This document shows, one piece after another, positions 9,420-16,067 of a stretch of 16,067 nt of DNA. The notes beneath the pieces are model-generated. The model was not told the origin of the DNA and did no database searches. It saw nothing but the letters and a program-made list of their open reading frames with translations. How positions within the stretch are numbered: position 1 is the first letter of the stretch; each line of letters begins with the position of its first letter. The translations under genes were made by a program, and so were the position numbers. The stretch comes from Gemmatimonadota bacterium. GTDB taxonomy: Bacteria; Gemmatimonadota; Gemmatimonadetes; Gemmatimonadales; GWC2-71-9. The DNA is taken from contig QHVD01000004.1 in NCBI GenBank assembly GCA_003222235.1, positions 1 through 16,067 on the forward strand, given 5' to 3'.

Positions 9420-10789
9420 GCCGGCTGCGCCGACGCGCCGCCTCCCATCGTTCCCGCGCCAGGGTCCGCCTCCGGGCGCGCTTCCTCTTCCTCGCCGCCC
9501 TCTTCGGTCATCTCATTGAGGAAGGCCGTGAGCTTGTCCGCGAGCTCGGGCGTCATCCCCTCGATCTTGTCCACGTCCTCGCGCTCCAGATCGAGGGCGT
9601 TCTGAAGCGTCTTGTGGCCCGCCCGTTCCAGCAGATCCACCAGCTCCACCGGCAGCCCCTTGAGCTCGCGGAGCGAGACCTTGGTCGCGGCTTCTTCCTC
9701 CGGGGGCAGCGGCGCGAACAGCGGACCCTCGCCGCCGCGCTCGAGCCACTCGCGGCTCGAGTAGAGGTCGATCTTCCACCCCGTGAGCTCCGAGGCGAGC
9801 CGGACGTTCTGTCCGTTACGCCCGATCGCGAGCGACAACTGATCTTCATCCACGATCGCCTGGATGGTCTTGCTATCCGGGTCCGAAAACACCCGCGCCA
9901 CGCGCGCCGGCGCGAGCGCGAGCTTGGCGAACCGCTCGGGATCGGGCGACCAGGGCACGATGTCGATGCGCTCGCCGCCCAGCTCGTTTACCACGGCCTG
10001 GACCCGCGAGCCCTTGAGCCCGACGCAGGCGCCCACGGGGTCGATCGAGTCGTCGCGCGACGAGACGGCGATCTTGGTGCGGCTCCCGGCTTCGCGCGCC
10101 GTCGCGCGGATCTCGACGATCGCCTGTTGGATCTCCGGCACCTCGAGCTTGAAGAGGGCCTTCACGAACAGCGGATCGGCGCGCGACAGAATGAGGCGCG
10201 GCCCCTTCGGGGTCTCCTCGATGCGCTTCAGCACCGCCCGGATCGTGTCGCCCTGGTGGAAGTGCTCGCGGTGGTTCTGGTCCCGGTACGGGATGATCGC
10301 CTCGGCCTCTCGGAACTTGGCGAGCATGACGACGATCTTCCCCCGTTCGATCTGTTGCACCTCGCCCGAGAGCAGGTCGCCCACTTTGTCCGAGAACTCC
10401 TCGCGGATGCGGGACCGTTCCCCCTCCCGCACCCGCTGGATGATGCGTTGCTTCGCCGCCTGCACCGCCGTGCGGCCGAACGTCTCGAACGGCACCTCCT
10501 CCTCGAGCACGTCGCCGACCTGGAAGTCGGAATCCTCGAACCGCGCCTCCTCCAGCGACACCTGGGAGCCGTGGTCCTCCACCGTCTCCACCACCGTGCG
10601 CAGCAGGACGATCTTGATCGTGCCCTTCAGCTCGTCGATGCCGATCTCCGCACGCACGTTGGGCCCGTAGCGCTTCACCAGCGCGGCGTGCAGGCCATCT
10701 TTCAACAACTCGAGCAGGTCCGAGCGCTCGAGCTGCTTGGTGCTCGTCAGCTCACGAATCGCGGAGGCGACATCGGTCGTATTCGCCAT
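9416..10789 (-). CDS. nusA: Transcription termination/antitermination factor NusA
   Basis: RNA-polymerase-binding factor that promotes pausing and hairpin-dependent termination, and joins antitermination complexes. 457 residues: RNAP-binding N-terminal domain (about 1-130), S1 domain (136-202, with GKIVVMLAKFREAEAIIP), KH1 (about 228-290, GACVGLKGSRV) and KH2 (about 300-345, AIGRNGQNVRLA). A helix-hairpin-helix region (375-427) follows, then a short acidic tail (EEGGEEEEARPEAD). There is one helix-hairpin-helix region, not the duplicated acidic repeats of E. coli. The ATG at 10789 is preceded by GGATGG at 5 nt. NusA could regulate its own operon through the hairpin ahead of rimP. Confidence 0.97.
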   Translation of the reverse strand: MANTTDVASAIRELTSTKQLERSDLLELLKDGLHAALVKRYGPNVRAEIGIDELKGTIKIVLLRTVVETVEDHGSQVSLEEARFEDSDFQVGDVLEEEVPFETFGRTAVQAAKQRIIQRVREGERSRIREEFSDKVGDLLSGEVQQIERGKIVVMLAKFREAEAIIPYRDQNHREHFHQGDTIRAVLKRIEETPKGPRLILSRADPLFVKALFKLEVPEIQQAIVEIRATAREAGSRTKIAVSSRDDSIDPVGACVGLKGSRVQAVVNELGGERIDIVPWSPDPERFAKLALAPARVARVFSDPDSKTIQAIVDEDQLSLAIGRNGQNVRLASELTGWKIDLYSSREWLERGGEGPLFAPLPPEEEAATKVSLRELKGLPVELVDLLERAGHKTLQNALDLEREDVDKIEGMTPELADKLTAFLNEMTEEGGEEEEARPEADPGAGTMGGGASAQPA

Positions 10790-10794
10790 CTATA

Positions 10795-10800
10795 CCATCC
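10795..10800 (-). promoter_or_regulatory. Ribosome binding site of nusA
   Basis: GGATGG on the coding strand, 5 nt before the nusA ATG, is a reasonable SD match. It supports the ATG at 10789 and independent initiation after the 52-nt gap. Confidence 0.5.
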
Positions 10801-10820
10801 AGCAAACAGTGAACAGCCTC

Positions 10821-10836
10821 AGACGCACAGACGCAC
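10821..10836. repeat. 8-bp tandem duplication in the rimP-nusA spacer
   Basis: AGACGCAC is present twice in tandem with a further AG, within the only sizeable gap (52 nt) of the operon. It lies 5 nt downstream of the rimP stop. No hairpin with a U tract is visible in the spacer. Confidence 0.65.
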
Positions 10837-10841
10837 AGCGG

Positions 10842-11300
10842 TTACCAGTCGACAGCGAGCCGAGCGTCGCGTATCGCGGCGAGCCGATAGGGACGCGGCG
10901 CCTCGCCCTGCCGCTCCAGCATCACCGTCTCCTCGTCGGGCACCGCCACGATGCGGGCGCGGACCCGCCCCAATCCCGCCACCGTCGCCTGCACCTCGTG
11001 GCCCACGAACTGGACCCAGTGGCGGTGCCAGCGAAGCGGTCGCTCGAGTCCGGGGCTCGAAACCTCGAGCACGTAGCGGCGCCCCAGGCGCCCATCCGCG
11101 TCGAGCCAGGCCTCCAGAGCCCGGCTCGCGGCGGCGCAGTCGGCCACCGTCACGGGCCGCGGCGGGTCCGCCGGCGGCCACTCGATACGCACTTGGACCA
11201 GCGGCCGGTTCGACGTGCCGCCGATGCGAAGGTCGGCCAGCTCGAGCCCCCGCTCCTGCACACGGACTCGAAACGACTCGACGAGGCTCTCGGAGAGCAT
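10842..11300 (-). CDS. rimP: Ribosome maturation factor RimP
   Basis: Cytosolic factor needed for 30S assembly, first gene of the rimP-nusA-infB operon. 152 residues from the ATG at 11300: an N-terminal domain starting MLSESLVESFRVRVQERGLE, the family hallmark YVLEVSSPGLERPLR (76-90), and a C-terminal SH3-like domain (about 92-150). The same frame is open 65 codons further upstream, but that part is antisense-free shadow inside pgeF and has no RimP similarity. The ATG is unusual: it directly follows a U8 tract and has no Shine-Dalgarno. An in-frame GTG at 11321 inside the hairpin is a weaker alternative. Stop is TAA. Confidence 0.94.
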   Translation of the reverse strand: MLSESLVESFRVRVQERGLELADLRIGGTSNRPLVQVRIEWPPADPPRPVTVADCAAASRALEAWLDADGRLGRRYVLEVSSPGLERPLRWHRHWVQFVGHEVQATVAGLGRVRARIVAVPDEETVMLERQGEAPRPYRLAAIRDARLAVDW

Positions 11301-11330
11301 AAAAAAAAGCGCGGGCCCCACTTCGCCCGC
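11301..11330 (-). terminator. Intrinsic-terminator-like hairpin with U8 tract abutting the rimP AUG
   Basis: On the minus strand GCGGGC pairs with GCCCGC (6 bp, all G-C; 11325-11330 with 11311-11316) around an 8-nt loop. Two bases then precede eight T (11308-11301), and the next base is the A of the rimP ATG. The tract is striking in so GC-rich a region. It can end murA-pgeF transcription, and, because a good promoter lies upstream of it, may also attenuate the rimP-nusA-infB transcript. Confidence 0.75.
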
Positions 11331-11344
11331 TTCACCGACGGGGG

Positions 11345-11372
11345 AATTTAGTCCCGGTCCGGGCGGTGTCAA
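11345..11372 (-). promoter_or_regulatory. Sigma70-type promoter of the rimP-nusA-infB operon
   Basis: TTGACA (11372-11367, perfect -35) and TAAATT (11350-11345, 4 of 6 matches to TATAAT) are 16 bp apart. The -35 contains the pgeF stop codon. The start of transcription is expected near 11338, giving a leader of about 38 nt that contains almost only the hairpin and U8 tract. Inferred from sequence only. Confidence 0.6.
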
Positions 11373-12148
11373 GCGGACCGACTCCCCCCCGCCGCCGGTA
11401 TGCCGACGTAGGCGACCATTCGCCCATCGCGCCCCCCCGACGCGCGATGCGAGAAGAACTGCTCGCGGTCGTGCGCGCTGCACCACGGCGAGCACGTGAC
11501 CTCGCTCAGCCCGAGGCGCTCCGCCCGGCGGGCGAGCCGGTCACGCAGATCGACCCTCCCCGAGCCCGCCTCGGGACCCGCGCCGAGCTGCGCCAGGACC
11601 TCGGAACCCACTTCATAGCACGAGCCACAAATACCAATTCCGCAATGCATTACGATGTCAGATGCGGCGGCCGATGCCTCGCCCTTCAGGAGCTCCACCC
11701 CGCGTTCCAGGATGCCGCCGGCTGTGCCGCGCCACCCGGCGTGCAGCAGCGCCACCACTCGCTTCTGGGGAACCACGAGATAAATCGGAATGCAGTCGGC
11801 GACGGTGATGGCGAGCAGCACACCGTGGCTGCCCGTGGCGTGGCCGTCCACTCCGTCCACGATCAGCCAACCGTCGCTCGTTTGGCGATGCCAAAGGACC
11901 TCGGTGCCGTGCATCTGATGGCCGAGGATGACGGTCGCGAACGCCGGGCGGAACGCGGTGCGGAAGGCGCGCCAGCGCGTCATCACCTGCCCCACATTTT
12001 CCTCGCTCCAGAGGCCGAGCGAGAAGCCCGCCCGCCTGTCCGGCCCGCGGCCGGTGATCCCGGCCACCACACCGTAACGCTCGGCCCACTCGCGCAGCTC
12101 GAGCCGCGGGACGGAGGGGTCGGCAACGGGCTGTTCCCTGAGCGTCAT
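11369..12148 (-). CDS. pgeF: PgeF/YfiH-family (LACC1-like) purine nucleoside phosphorylase / polyphenol oxidase family protein
   Basis: 259-residue member of the DUF152/YfiH family. Bacterial and LACC1 homologues act on purine nucleosides (phosphorolysis, adenosine deamination), and YfiH/PgeF has also been linked to peptidoglycan precursor editing. The conserved metal-site residues are visible: His80 in GHQMHGTEV, Cys119 in TVADCIPIYL and His136 in LLHAGWRGTAGG. GICGSCYEVG (172-181) and the C-terminal CSAHDREQFFSHR (223-235) are also present. The ATG at 12148 forms an ATGA overlap with the murA stop. Coupling to murA fits the proposed cell-wall role. The stop sits inside the -35 of the next operon's promoter. 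A patch around 11613-11670 is clearly richer in A/T than its surroundings. Confidence 0.92.
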   Translation of the reverse strand: MTLREQPVADPSVPRLELREWAERYGVVAGITGRGPDRRAGFSLGLWSEENVGQVMTRWRAFRTAFRPAFATVILGHQMHGTEVLWHRQTSDGWLIVDGVDGHATGSHGVLLAITVADCIPIYLVVPQKRVVALLHAGWRGTAGGILERGVELLKGEASAAASDIVMHCGIGICGSCYEVGSEVLAQLGAGPEAGSGRVDLRDRLARRAERLGLSEVTCSPWCSAHDREQFFSHRASGGRDGRMVAYVGIPAAGGSRSA

Positions 12149-13434
12149 CGTCCGTCATCGACTTTCTCGATATGCGCCCCCAACGCCGCCAGCCGCTCAT
12201 CGATCCGCTCGTATCCGCGCTCGATCTGGCCGATGTTGTGAATCACCGAATCGCCCTGCGCCGCGAGCGCCGCGAGGAGCATCGCCATCCCGGCGCGGAT
12301 GTCGGGGCTGTCCACCACGCCGCCGCGGAGCGGGGACGGTCCGGCGATGACCGCGCGATGCGGGTCGCACAACACGATCCGCGCACCCATGCCGATCAGC
12401 TTATCGACGAAGAAGAGCCGCGACTCGAACAGCTTCTCGAACACGAGCACCAGCCCCTCGCATTGCGAGGCGACGACGATGGCGATGGACATGAGGTCCG
12501 CCGGGAACGCCGGCCACGGACCGTCCTCGAGCTTGGGGACGTGGCCGCCCAGGTCGGGGCGGATGCGGCGCTCCTGGTCCGCGTCGACGACGAGCTTCGA
12601 GCCGTCGAGGCGCGGGCGGACGCCCAGCCGTTCGAATGCCATCAGCGTGGCGCGCAGATCTCCGGCCCGCACGCCGTCGATCGTGACGGCGCCGTTCGTC
12701 ACTGCGGCGAGGCCGATGAACGAGCCGACCTCGATGTGGTCCGGTCCGATGCTGAAGGGCGCGGCTTTCAGGTGGGCACCGCCGTCGATGGTGACGGTAT
12801 TCGTGCCGATGCCGCCGATCTCGGCGCCGAGCGCCGCGAGAAAATGGCACAGGTCCTGCACGTGCGGCTCACACGCGGCGTTCCGCAGCACCGTGGGCCC
12901 GCCGGCCGCGACCGCCGCCATCAACGCGTTCTCGGTGGCGGTGACGCTCGGCTCATCGAGGAAGATGTCCGTCCCGGCGAGGCGCTTCGCCTCGATCTTG
13001 TACGCGGTCCCCACGGTGACGTCGGCGCCCAACTGCTCCAGGGCGAGAAAGTGGGTATCGATGCGCCGCCGCCCGATCACATCGCCCCCCGGCGGCGGCA
13101 GCGTGACCCTGCCGAACCGGGCGAGCATCGGGCCGGCCAGCAAGATCGACGCGCGGATCCGGGCGCAGAGCTTGGGGTCGAGGTCGCGGGCTTCGGCGCC
13201 GGCCGTGTTCACCTCGACCGAGTTCGGGCCCGTCCAGCGCACGGCGGCGCCGAGGCCGGCGAGGAGCTCGAGCATCGTCTCGACGTCGCGGATGTGAGGG
13301 ACGTTGTCGATGCTACAGGGCCCGTCGGCCAGCAGCGTGGCCGCGAGGATGGGAAGCGCGGCGTTCTTGTTGCCCGCCGGGTGGATGGTCCCTTTGAGCA
13401 CCCGGCCGCCCGTGACGCAGAACGACGCCGGCAT
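12145..13434 (-). CDS. murA: UDP-N-acetylglucosamine 1-carboxyvinyltransferase MurA (Asp-type active site)
   Basis: First committed step of peptidoglycan synthesis: transfers enolpyruvate from PEP to UDP-GlcNAc; cytosolic. 429 residues, normal. Visible: PAGNKNAALPILAATLL (19-35, with the Lys23-Asn24 pair), RIRASILLAGPMLARFG (92-108), the active-site loop PPPGGDVIGRRRIDTH (113-128), WPAFPADLMS with the general base Asp, and the C-terminal GYERIDERLAALGA. The active-site Cys of most MurA proteins (GGCAIG) is replaced by Asp118 (GAT at 13083-13081), as in mycobacterial and chlamydial MurA. ATG start at 13434 with no strong SD. Stop overlaps pgeF by 4 nt. Upstream is a hairpin and a weak promoter. 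Confidence 0.96.
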   Translation of the reverse strand: MPASFCVTGGRVLKGTIHPAGNKNAALPILAATLLADGPCSIDNVPHIRDVETMLELLAGLGAAVRWTGPNSVEVNTAGAEARDLDPKLCARIRASILLAGPMLARFGRVTLPPPGGDVIGRRRIDTHFLALEQLGADVTVGTAYKIEAKRLAGTDIFLDEPSVTATENALMAAVAAGGPTVLRNAACEPHVQDLCHFLAALGAEIGGIGTNTVTIDGGAHLKAAPFSIGPDHIEVGSFIGLAAVTNGAVTIDGVRAGDLRATLMAFERLGVRPRLDGSKLVVDADQERRIRPDLGGHVPKLEDGPWPAFPADLMSIAIVVASQCEGLVLVFEKLFESRLFFVDKLIGMGARIVLCDPHRAVIAGPSPLRGGVVDSPDIRAGMAMLLAALAAQGDSVIHNIGQIERGYERIDERLAALGAHIEKVDDGR

Positions 13435-13440
13435 AGGTCC

Positions 13441-13463
13441 CGCAAGCTACGGAGCGGCTTGCG
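13441..13463 (-). other. Inverted repeat just upstream of murA
   Basis: CGCAAGC (13441-13447) and GCTTGCG (13457-13463) form a perfect 7-bp inverted repeat with a 9-bp centre, starting 7 nt upstream of the murA ATG. It overlaps the -10 of the candidate murA promoter, so it might be an operator or a leader hairpin; no function is shown. Confidence 0.45.
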
Positions 13464-13473
13464 CGCGCGTCAA
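13444..13473 (-). promoter_or_regulatory. Candidate murA promoter
   Basis: TTGACG (13473-13468) and TAGCTT (13449-13444) are 18 bp apart on the minus strand. The -35 matches 5 of 6, the -10 only 3 of 6. The upstream part shares 13 of 14 bases with the corresponding part of the rimP promoter. A start near 13437 would leave almost no leader. Confidence 0.3.
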
Positions 13474-13566
13474 GCGGGCCGAGCGCTTCGCTCAGTCATG
13501 ATCCAACCACTTGCGATGCTCCGCACGATCGGTAGCTGTACCGCATCGGGCTGGCGTGGCAGCTCT

Positions 13567-13587
13567 GCAACCGGCACCCCCGGTTGC
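13567..13587 (-). other. Hairpin downstream of the kinase gene
   Basis: GCAACCGG (13567-13574) and CCGGTTGC (13580-13587) form a perfect 8-bp inverted repeat with a 5-nt loop, 62 nt past the kinase stop. There is no U tract, so it is at most a weak or Rho-assisted terminator or an mRNA 3'-end stabiliser. The rest of the 214-bp gap 13435-13648 holds no gene that I can support. Confidence 0.5.
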
Positions 13588-13648
13588 CAAATCGAGACGT
13601 GAGCGTCGAGCGGCTTGCCGGAGACTCGGCCGGTTCCTCTGAAGTGCC

Positions 13649-16067
13649 CTACTTCCCCGCCACCAGCCGCTCGAAGCGCGGGTTGCCCTTGAGCGGCGCG
13701 AAGGTGGGGTCGATCCGGAGCCACCCGGGGGAGAGGTAGTACGGCATCGTGAGCAGCGGCTCGAGCTCATCGAGCGCCTTCTCGGGCTCGCCCACGAGCA
13801 GGTAGATGCGCGCGAGCTGATGCTGGAGGTAGGCGCCCAAGTAGGCGTCCCGGCTGATGGGGAAGAGCGCGACCCCGCGCTTCCCTTCGGCGATCGCCTC
13901 CGCCTTCCGGCCCAGGTAGGCGAGGGCCAGGCCGCGGAAGACATGCCGCTGGCCATCGTCGGGCGTGGCCCGGAGCTGCTCCTCGAGGGCGAGCCGGGCC
14001 GAGTCGGCGTAGATCCGCGTCTGGGTCGGGTTCCCGCGCAGCTCGTAGGTCTGGGCGCGGACGATGGCCCACGCGCTGCGGTCGTTGTCCCAGGCACTTG
14101 GCGGGAGCGCGAGGAGTTGCTGCTGCTGGCTGTCGTCCAGCACCCAGTAGAGGTCCCAATAGTTCCCGAAGATGGCCAGGAGGGCCGCGGGCTCGACAGC
14201 GGTGAGGGCGGTGCGCACGACCGCCCGGGCGCCCGCGAGGTCGCCCTGGCCGAGGGCCACCATGGCCTTGTCCTCGATGCTGGTGAGGTTGGTGGGGCCG
14301 AGCGCGAGGGCCCGGTCCAGGGCCACTTGAGCCTCGGGGTAGCGGCGCAGATAGAGCAACGAGAACGCAGTGCGCCGCGCCGTGTTGGCGGAACGGGGGT
14401 CGAGCGCGCCCGCCTTGGCCAGACGCGGGAGCGCCGCCTCCCAACGGCCCAGGCGCTGCTCCGCCAAGGCCGCCGTCGTGAGCAGGTCGACGTTGTTGGG
14501 CGCCAGCTTGAGCCCGGCCTCGGAGGCCAGGAGCGCCTGTCGGTTGTCCACCGCCACGGCCCCGTAGTAGGCACCTAGCGCCACCTGTCCCTCGGGCCGG
14601 TCGGGGCCGAGCGCCTGCGCCCGCTCCGCCGCGTGCCGGGTCTCCGCCGCCAGCTCGGGCGTCGGTGTGCTGTTGGCGTGGAGCAGCGCGCAGGCGCGGG
14701 CGAGCTGGGCCCAGGCCGGGACGAAGGCCGAGTCGAGCGCCACGGCCTGCTCGTAGAAGCCGATGGCCCGCCGCAGACTCGGCGGATCACTCGCGGCCAG
14801 GCTTTGCGAAGCGGCCTCGCCCTTCAGGAAGGCGTCGTAGGCCGCCAGGTTCGCGGTCGGTCGGGCCGCGAGTTCGTGGCGGGCGCTGTCGCCCAGGGCT
14901 ACGTTGAGCGCGCTCGCCACCTTGGTCGCGATGTCGGCCTGGACCTGGAAGACATCGGTGAGCGAGGCATCGAATCCCTGCTGCCACTTCGTGGTGGGCG
15001 CGGCACCGGGCTCGACCCGGATGAGTTCGGGGCTGACGCGCACCCGGCTCGGCCCACCGGCCGCTTTGTCCCACCGCACCGTGGCCGTGAGCAGGTAGTC
15101 GGCGCCCAGCTCGCGGGCGATCTGCTGGGGTGCCTTGGTCGTCTGGCGGTACTCGTTCGAGCTGGCCCGTGCGATGACGGCGAGCCCGGACACGTGGGAC
15201 AGCTTGCCGCGCACCTCGTCGGTCATGCCATCGGCGAAGTAGGCGTCCCCCGAATCGCCCAGATTCTCAAACGGGAGAACCGCAAGGCGCTTGGGGCCCG
15301 TGGTCTCCGCCTCGGATGTTGTGTGACTCCGGCGCCAGGCGAAGAGCACGCCCAGGCCGATGAGGAAGCCTAACCCCAGCGTGATCGCAGCGACGGGCAG
15401 ACGTGGCCGGCGGGGGCGCGGGCCGGCTGGAACAGCGGTGGTCGGCGGCGGGCCGGCGGTTGCCGGCGCCGCGAAGGTGGTGGGGGCGGCTATCCCGCTC
15501 GCGCCCGGGACGGCGCCGCTCAGCTGCACCTGCAGCGCCCGGGCGAACTCCCCAGAGGTGGCAAAGCGGTCCGCCGGCACCGGGGCGAGCGCCCGCTGAA
15601 TGACCAGGTCCACTGCCTCGGGCACGCTGGGCCGCGCCTTCCGCACGCTCGGCACCGGCTCGGTGAACCGCTTCATGATGATGACCTGCGCGGTCGGCCC
15701 GGTGTACGGCGGCTCGCCCGCGAGCAGCTCGTACAGCACGCAGCCAAGCGAATAGACGTCGGTGCGCGCGTCCACCGCCTTGTCACCACTGGCCTGTTCC
15801 GGGCTCATATACGCCGGGGTGCCCACGCTCATCCCCGTCTCGGTCAGGCGCTCGTCGGCGCCCGCCAGGGCCCGGGCGATGCCGAAATCCGCCACCAGGG
15901 TGTCGCCATCTTTGGTGAGCAGGATGTTCTCGGGCTTGATGTCGCGGTGCATCACCCCCTGGCGGTGGGCATAGTCCAGAGCGCGCGCGGTTTCGGTCGA
16001 GATCCGGAGCGCATCTTCAAGCGGCAGCTGGCGCTCTCGCCGCAGCCGGCTCCGCAGGCTCTCGCCT
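13649..16067 (-). CDS. Membrane Ser/Thr protein kinase with TolB-like and TPR regions (N-terminus outside window)
   Basis: About 805 residues are visible; the N-lobe with the ATP-binding Lys lies beyond the right edge. The visible start, GESLRSRLRRERQLPLEDAL, is the kinase hinge/αD region. Catalytic HRDIKPEN (40-47), DFG (60-62) and GTPAYMSPEQ (82-91) mark an active PknB-type RD kinase. A Pro/Ala-rich linker leads to one TM helix (about 224-244) flanked by basic residues. Outside is a TolB-like domain (RLAVLPFENLGDSGDAYFAD, from 260, then GMTDEV) with ARELGADYLLTATVRWD. TPR-like helical repeats (about 395-800) such as AIGFYEQAVALDSAFVPAWAQLARA follow. This layout is common in Gemmatimonadota and Acidobacteriota. 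Its ligand and substrates are unknown. It is separated from murA by a 214-bp gap, so it is probably a separate transcription unit. Confidence 0.93.
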   Translation of the reverse strand, partial: GESLRSRLRRERQLPLEDALRISTETARALDYAHRQGVMHRDIKPENILLTKDGDTLVADFGIARALAGADERLTETGMSVGTPAYMSPEQASGDKAVDARTDVYSLGCVLYELLAGEPPYTGPTAQVIIMKRFTEPVPSVRKARPSVPEAVDLVIQRALAPVPADRFATSGEFARALQVQLSGAVPGASGIAAPTTFAAPATAGPPPTTAVPAGPRPRRPRLPVAAITLGLGFLIGLGVLFAWRRSHTTSEAETTGPKRLAVLPFENLGDSGDAYFADGMTDEVRGKLSHVSGLAVIARASSNEYRQTTKAPQQIARELGADYLLTATVRWDKAAGGPSRVRVSPELIRVEPGAAPTTKWQQGFDASLTDVFQVQADIATKVASALNVALGDSARHELAARPTANLAAYDAFLKGEAASQSLAASDPPSLRRAIGFYEQAVALDSAFVPAWAQLARACALLHANSTPTPELAAETRHAAERAQALGPDRPEGQVALGAYYGAVAVDNRQALLASEAGLKLAPNNVDLLTTAALAEQRLGRWEAALPRLAKAGALDPRSANTARRTAFSLLYLRRYPEAQVALDRALALGPTNLTSIEDKAMVALGQGDLAGARAVVRTALTAVEPAALLAIFGNYWDLYWVLDDSQQQQLLALPPSAWDNDRSAWAIVRAQTYELRGNPTQTRIYADSARLALEEQLRATPDDGQRHVFRGLALAYLGRKAEAIAEGKRGVALFPISRDAYLGAYLQHQLARIYLLVGEPEKALDELEPLLTMPYYLSPGWLRIDPTFAPLKGNPRFERLVAGK

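Noticed and set aside
11301..11495. Upstream extension of the rimP frame into pgeF
   Set aside because: Residues before the ATG at 11300 have no RimP similarity and overlap the coding end of pgeF; the promoter also lies inside this part.
12172..13602. Plus-strand open frame of about 476 codons opposite murA
   Set aside because: Antisense shadow of murA with Arg/Asp/Gly/His-rich composition and no recognisable motif.
13470..13724. 84-codon minus-strand frame in the kinase-murA gap
   Set aside because: It starts inside the kinase C-terminus in another frame, lacks an SD and recognisable motifs, and spans the hairpin.

Overview
The window is a dense, high-GC stretch of bacterial chromosome in which every supportable gene lies on the minus strand, so transcription runs from high to low coordinates. 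The gene order rimP-nusA-ylxQ-infB-DUF503-rbfA-truB-ribF followed by secD-secF, the very high GC, and a kinase fused to a TolB-like/TPR receptor region suggest a Gemmatimonadota-like bacterium. That placement is an inference from gene order and protein style; no rRNA is present to confirm it.

Layout in transcription order: (1) 16067-13649, the 3' part of a membrane Ser/Thr kinase with a TolB-like domain and TPRs, cut by the window edge. (2) 13648-13435, a 214-bp gap with two hairpins and a weak candidate promoter. (3) murA-pgeF, a two-gene unit joined by an ATGA overlap (cell wall precursor synthesis and a purine-nucleoside/multicopper-oxidase-like enzyme). (4) A short junction, 11372-11301, with a good sigma70-type promoter, an intrinsic-terminator-like hairpin and a U8 tract that touches the rimP start codon. 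(5) rimP-nusA-ylxQ-infB-DUF503-rbfA-truB-ribF, the transcription/translation-factor and ribosome-maturation cluster ending in FAD/FMN synthesis. (6) secD-secF (Sec translocon motor), tatD (metal-dependent DNase family) and the start of fhs (formate-tetrahydrofolate ligase), which runs off the left edge. From rimP to fhs the genes are separated by 0-52 nt or overlap by 4 nt, so they probably form one long operon.

The region is mostly housekeeping, and I see no phage, transposon, CRISPR, defence island or biosynthetic cluster. The points most worth a second look are the promoter-hairpin-U8-AUG arrangement ahead of rimP-nusA (a candidate attenuator that NusA could regulate), an Asp in place of the catalytic Cys of MurA (predicted fosfomycin insensitivity), evidence that truB starts at a CTG codon, and a related GAAACGGGA-type low-complexity insert in loops of two neighbouring enzymes (TruB and RibF).

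No stretch longer than 300 bases lacks a gene.
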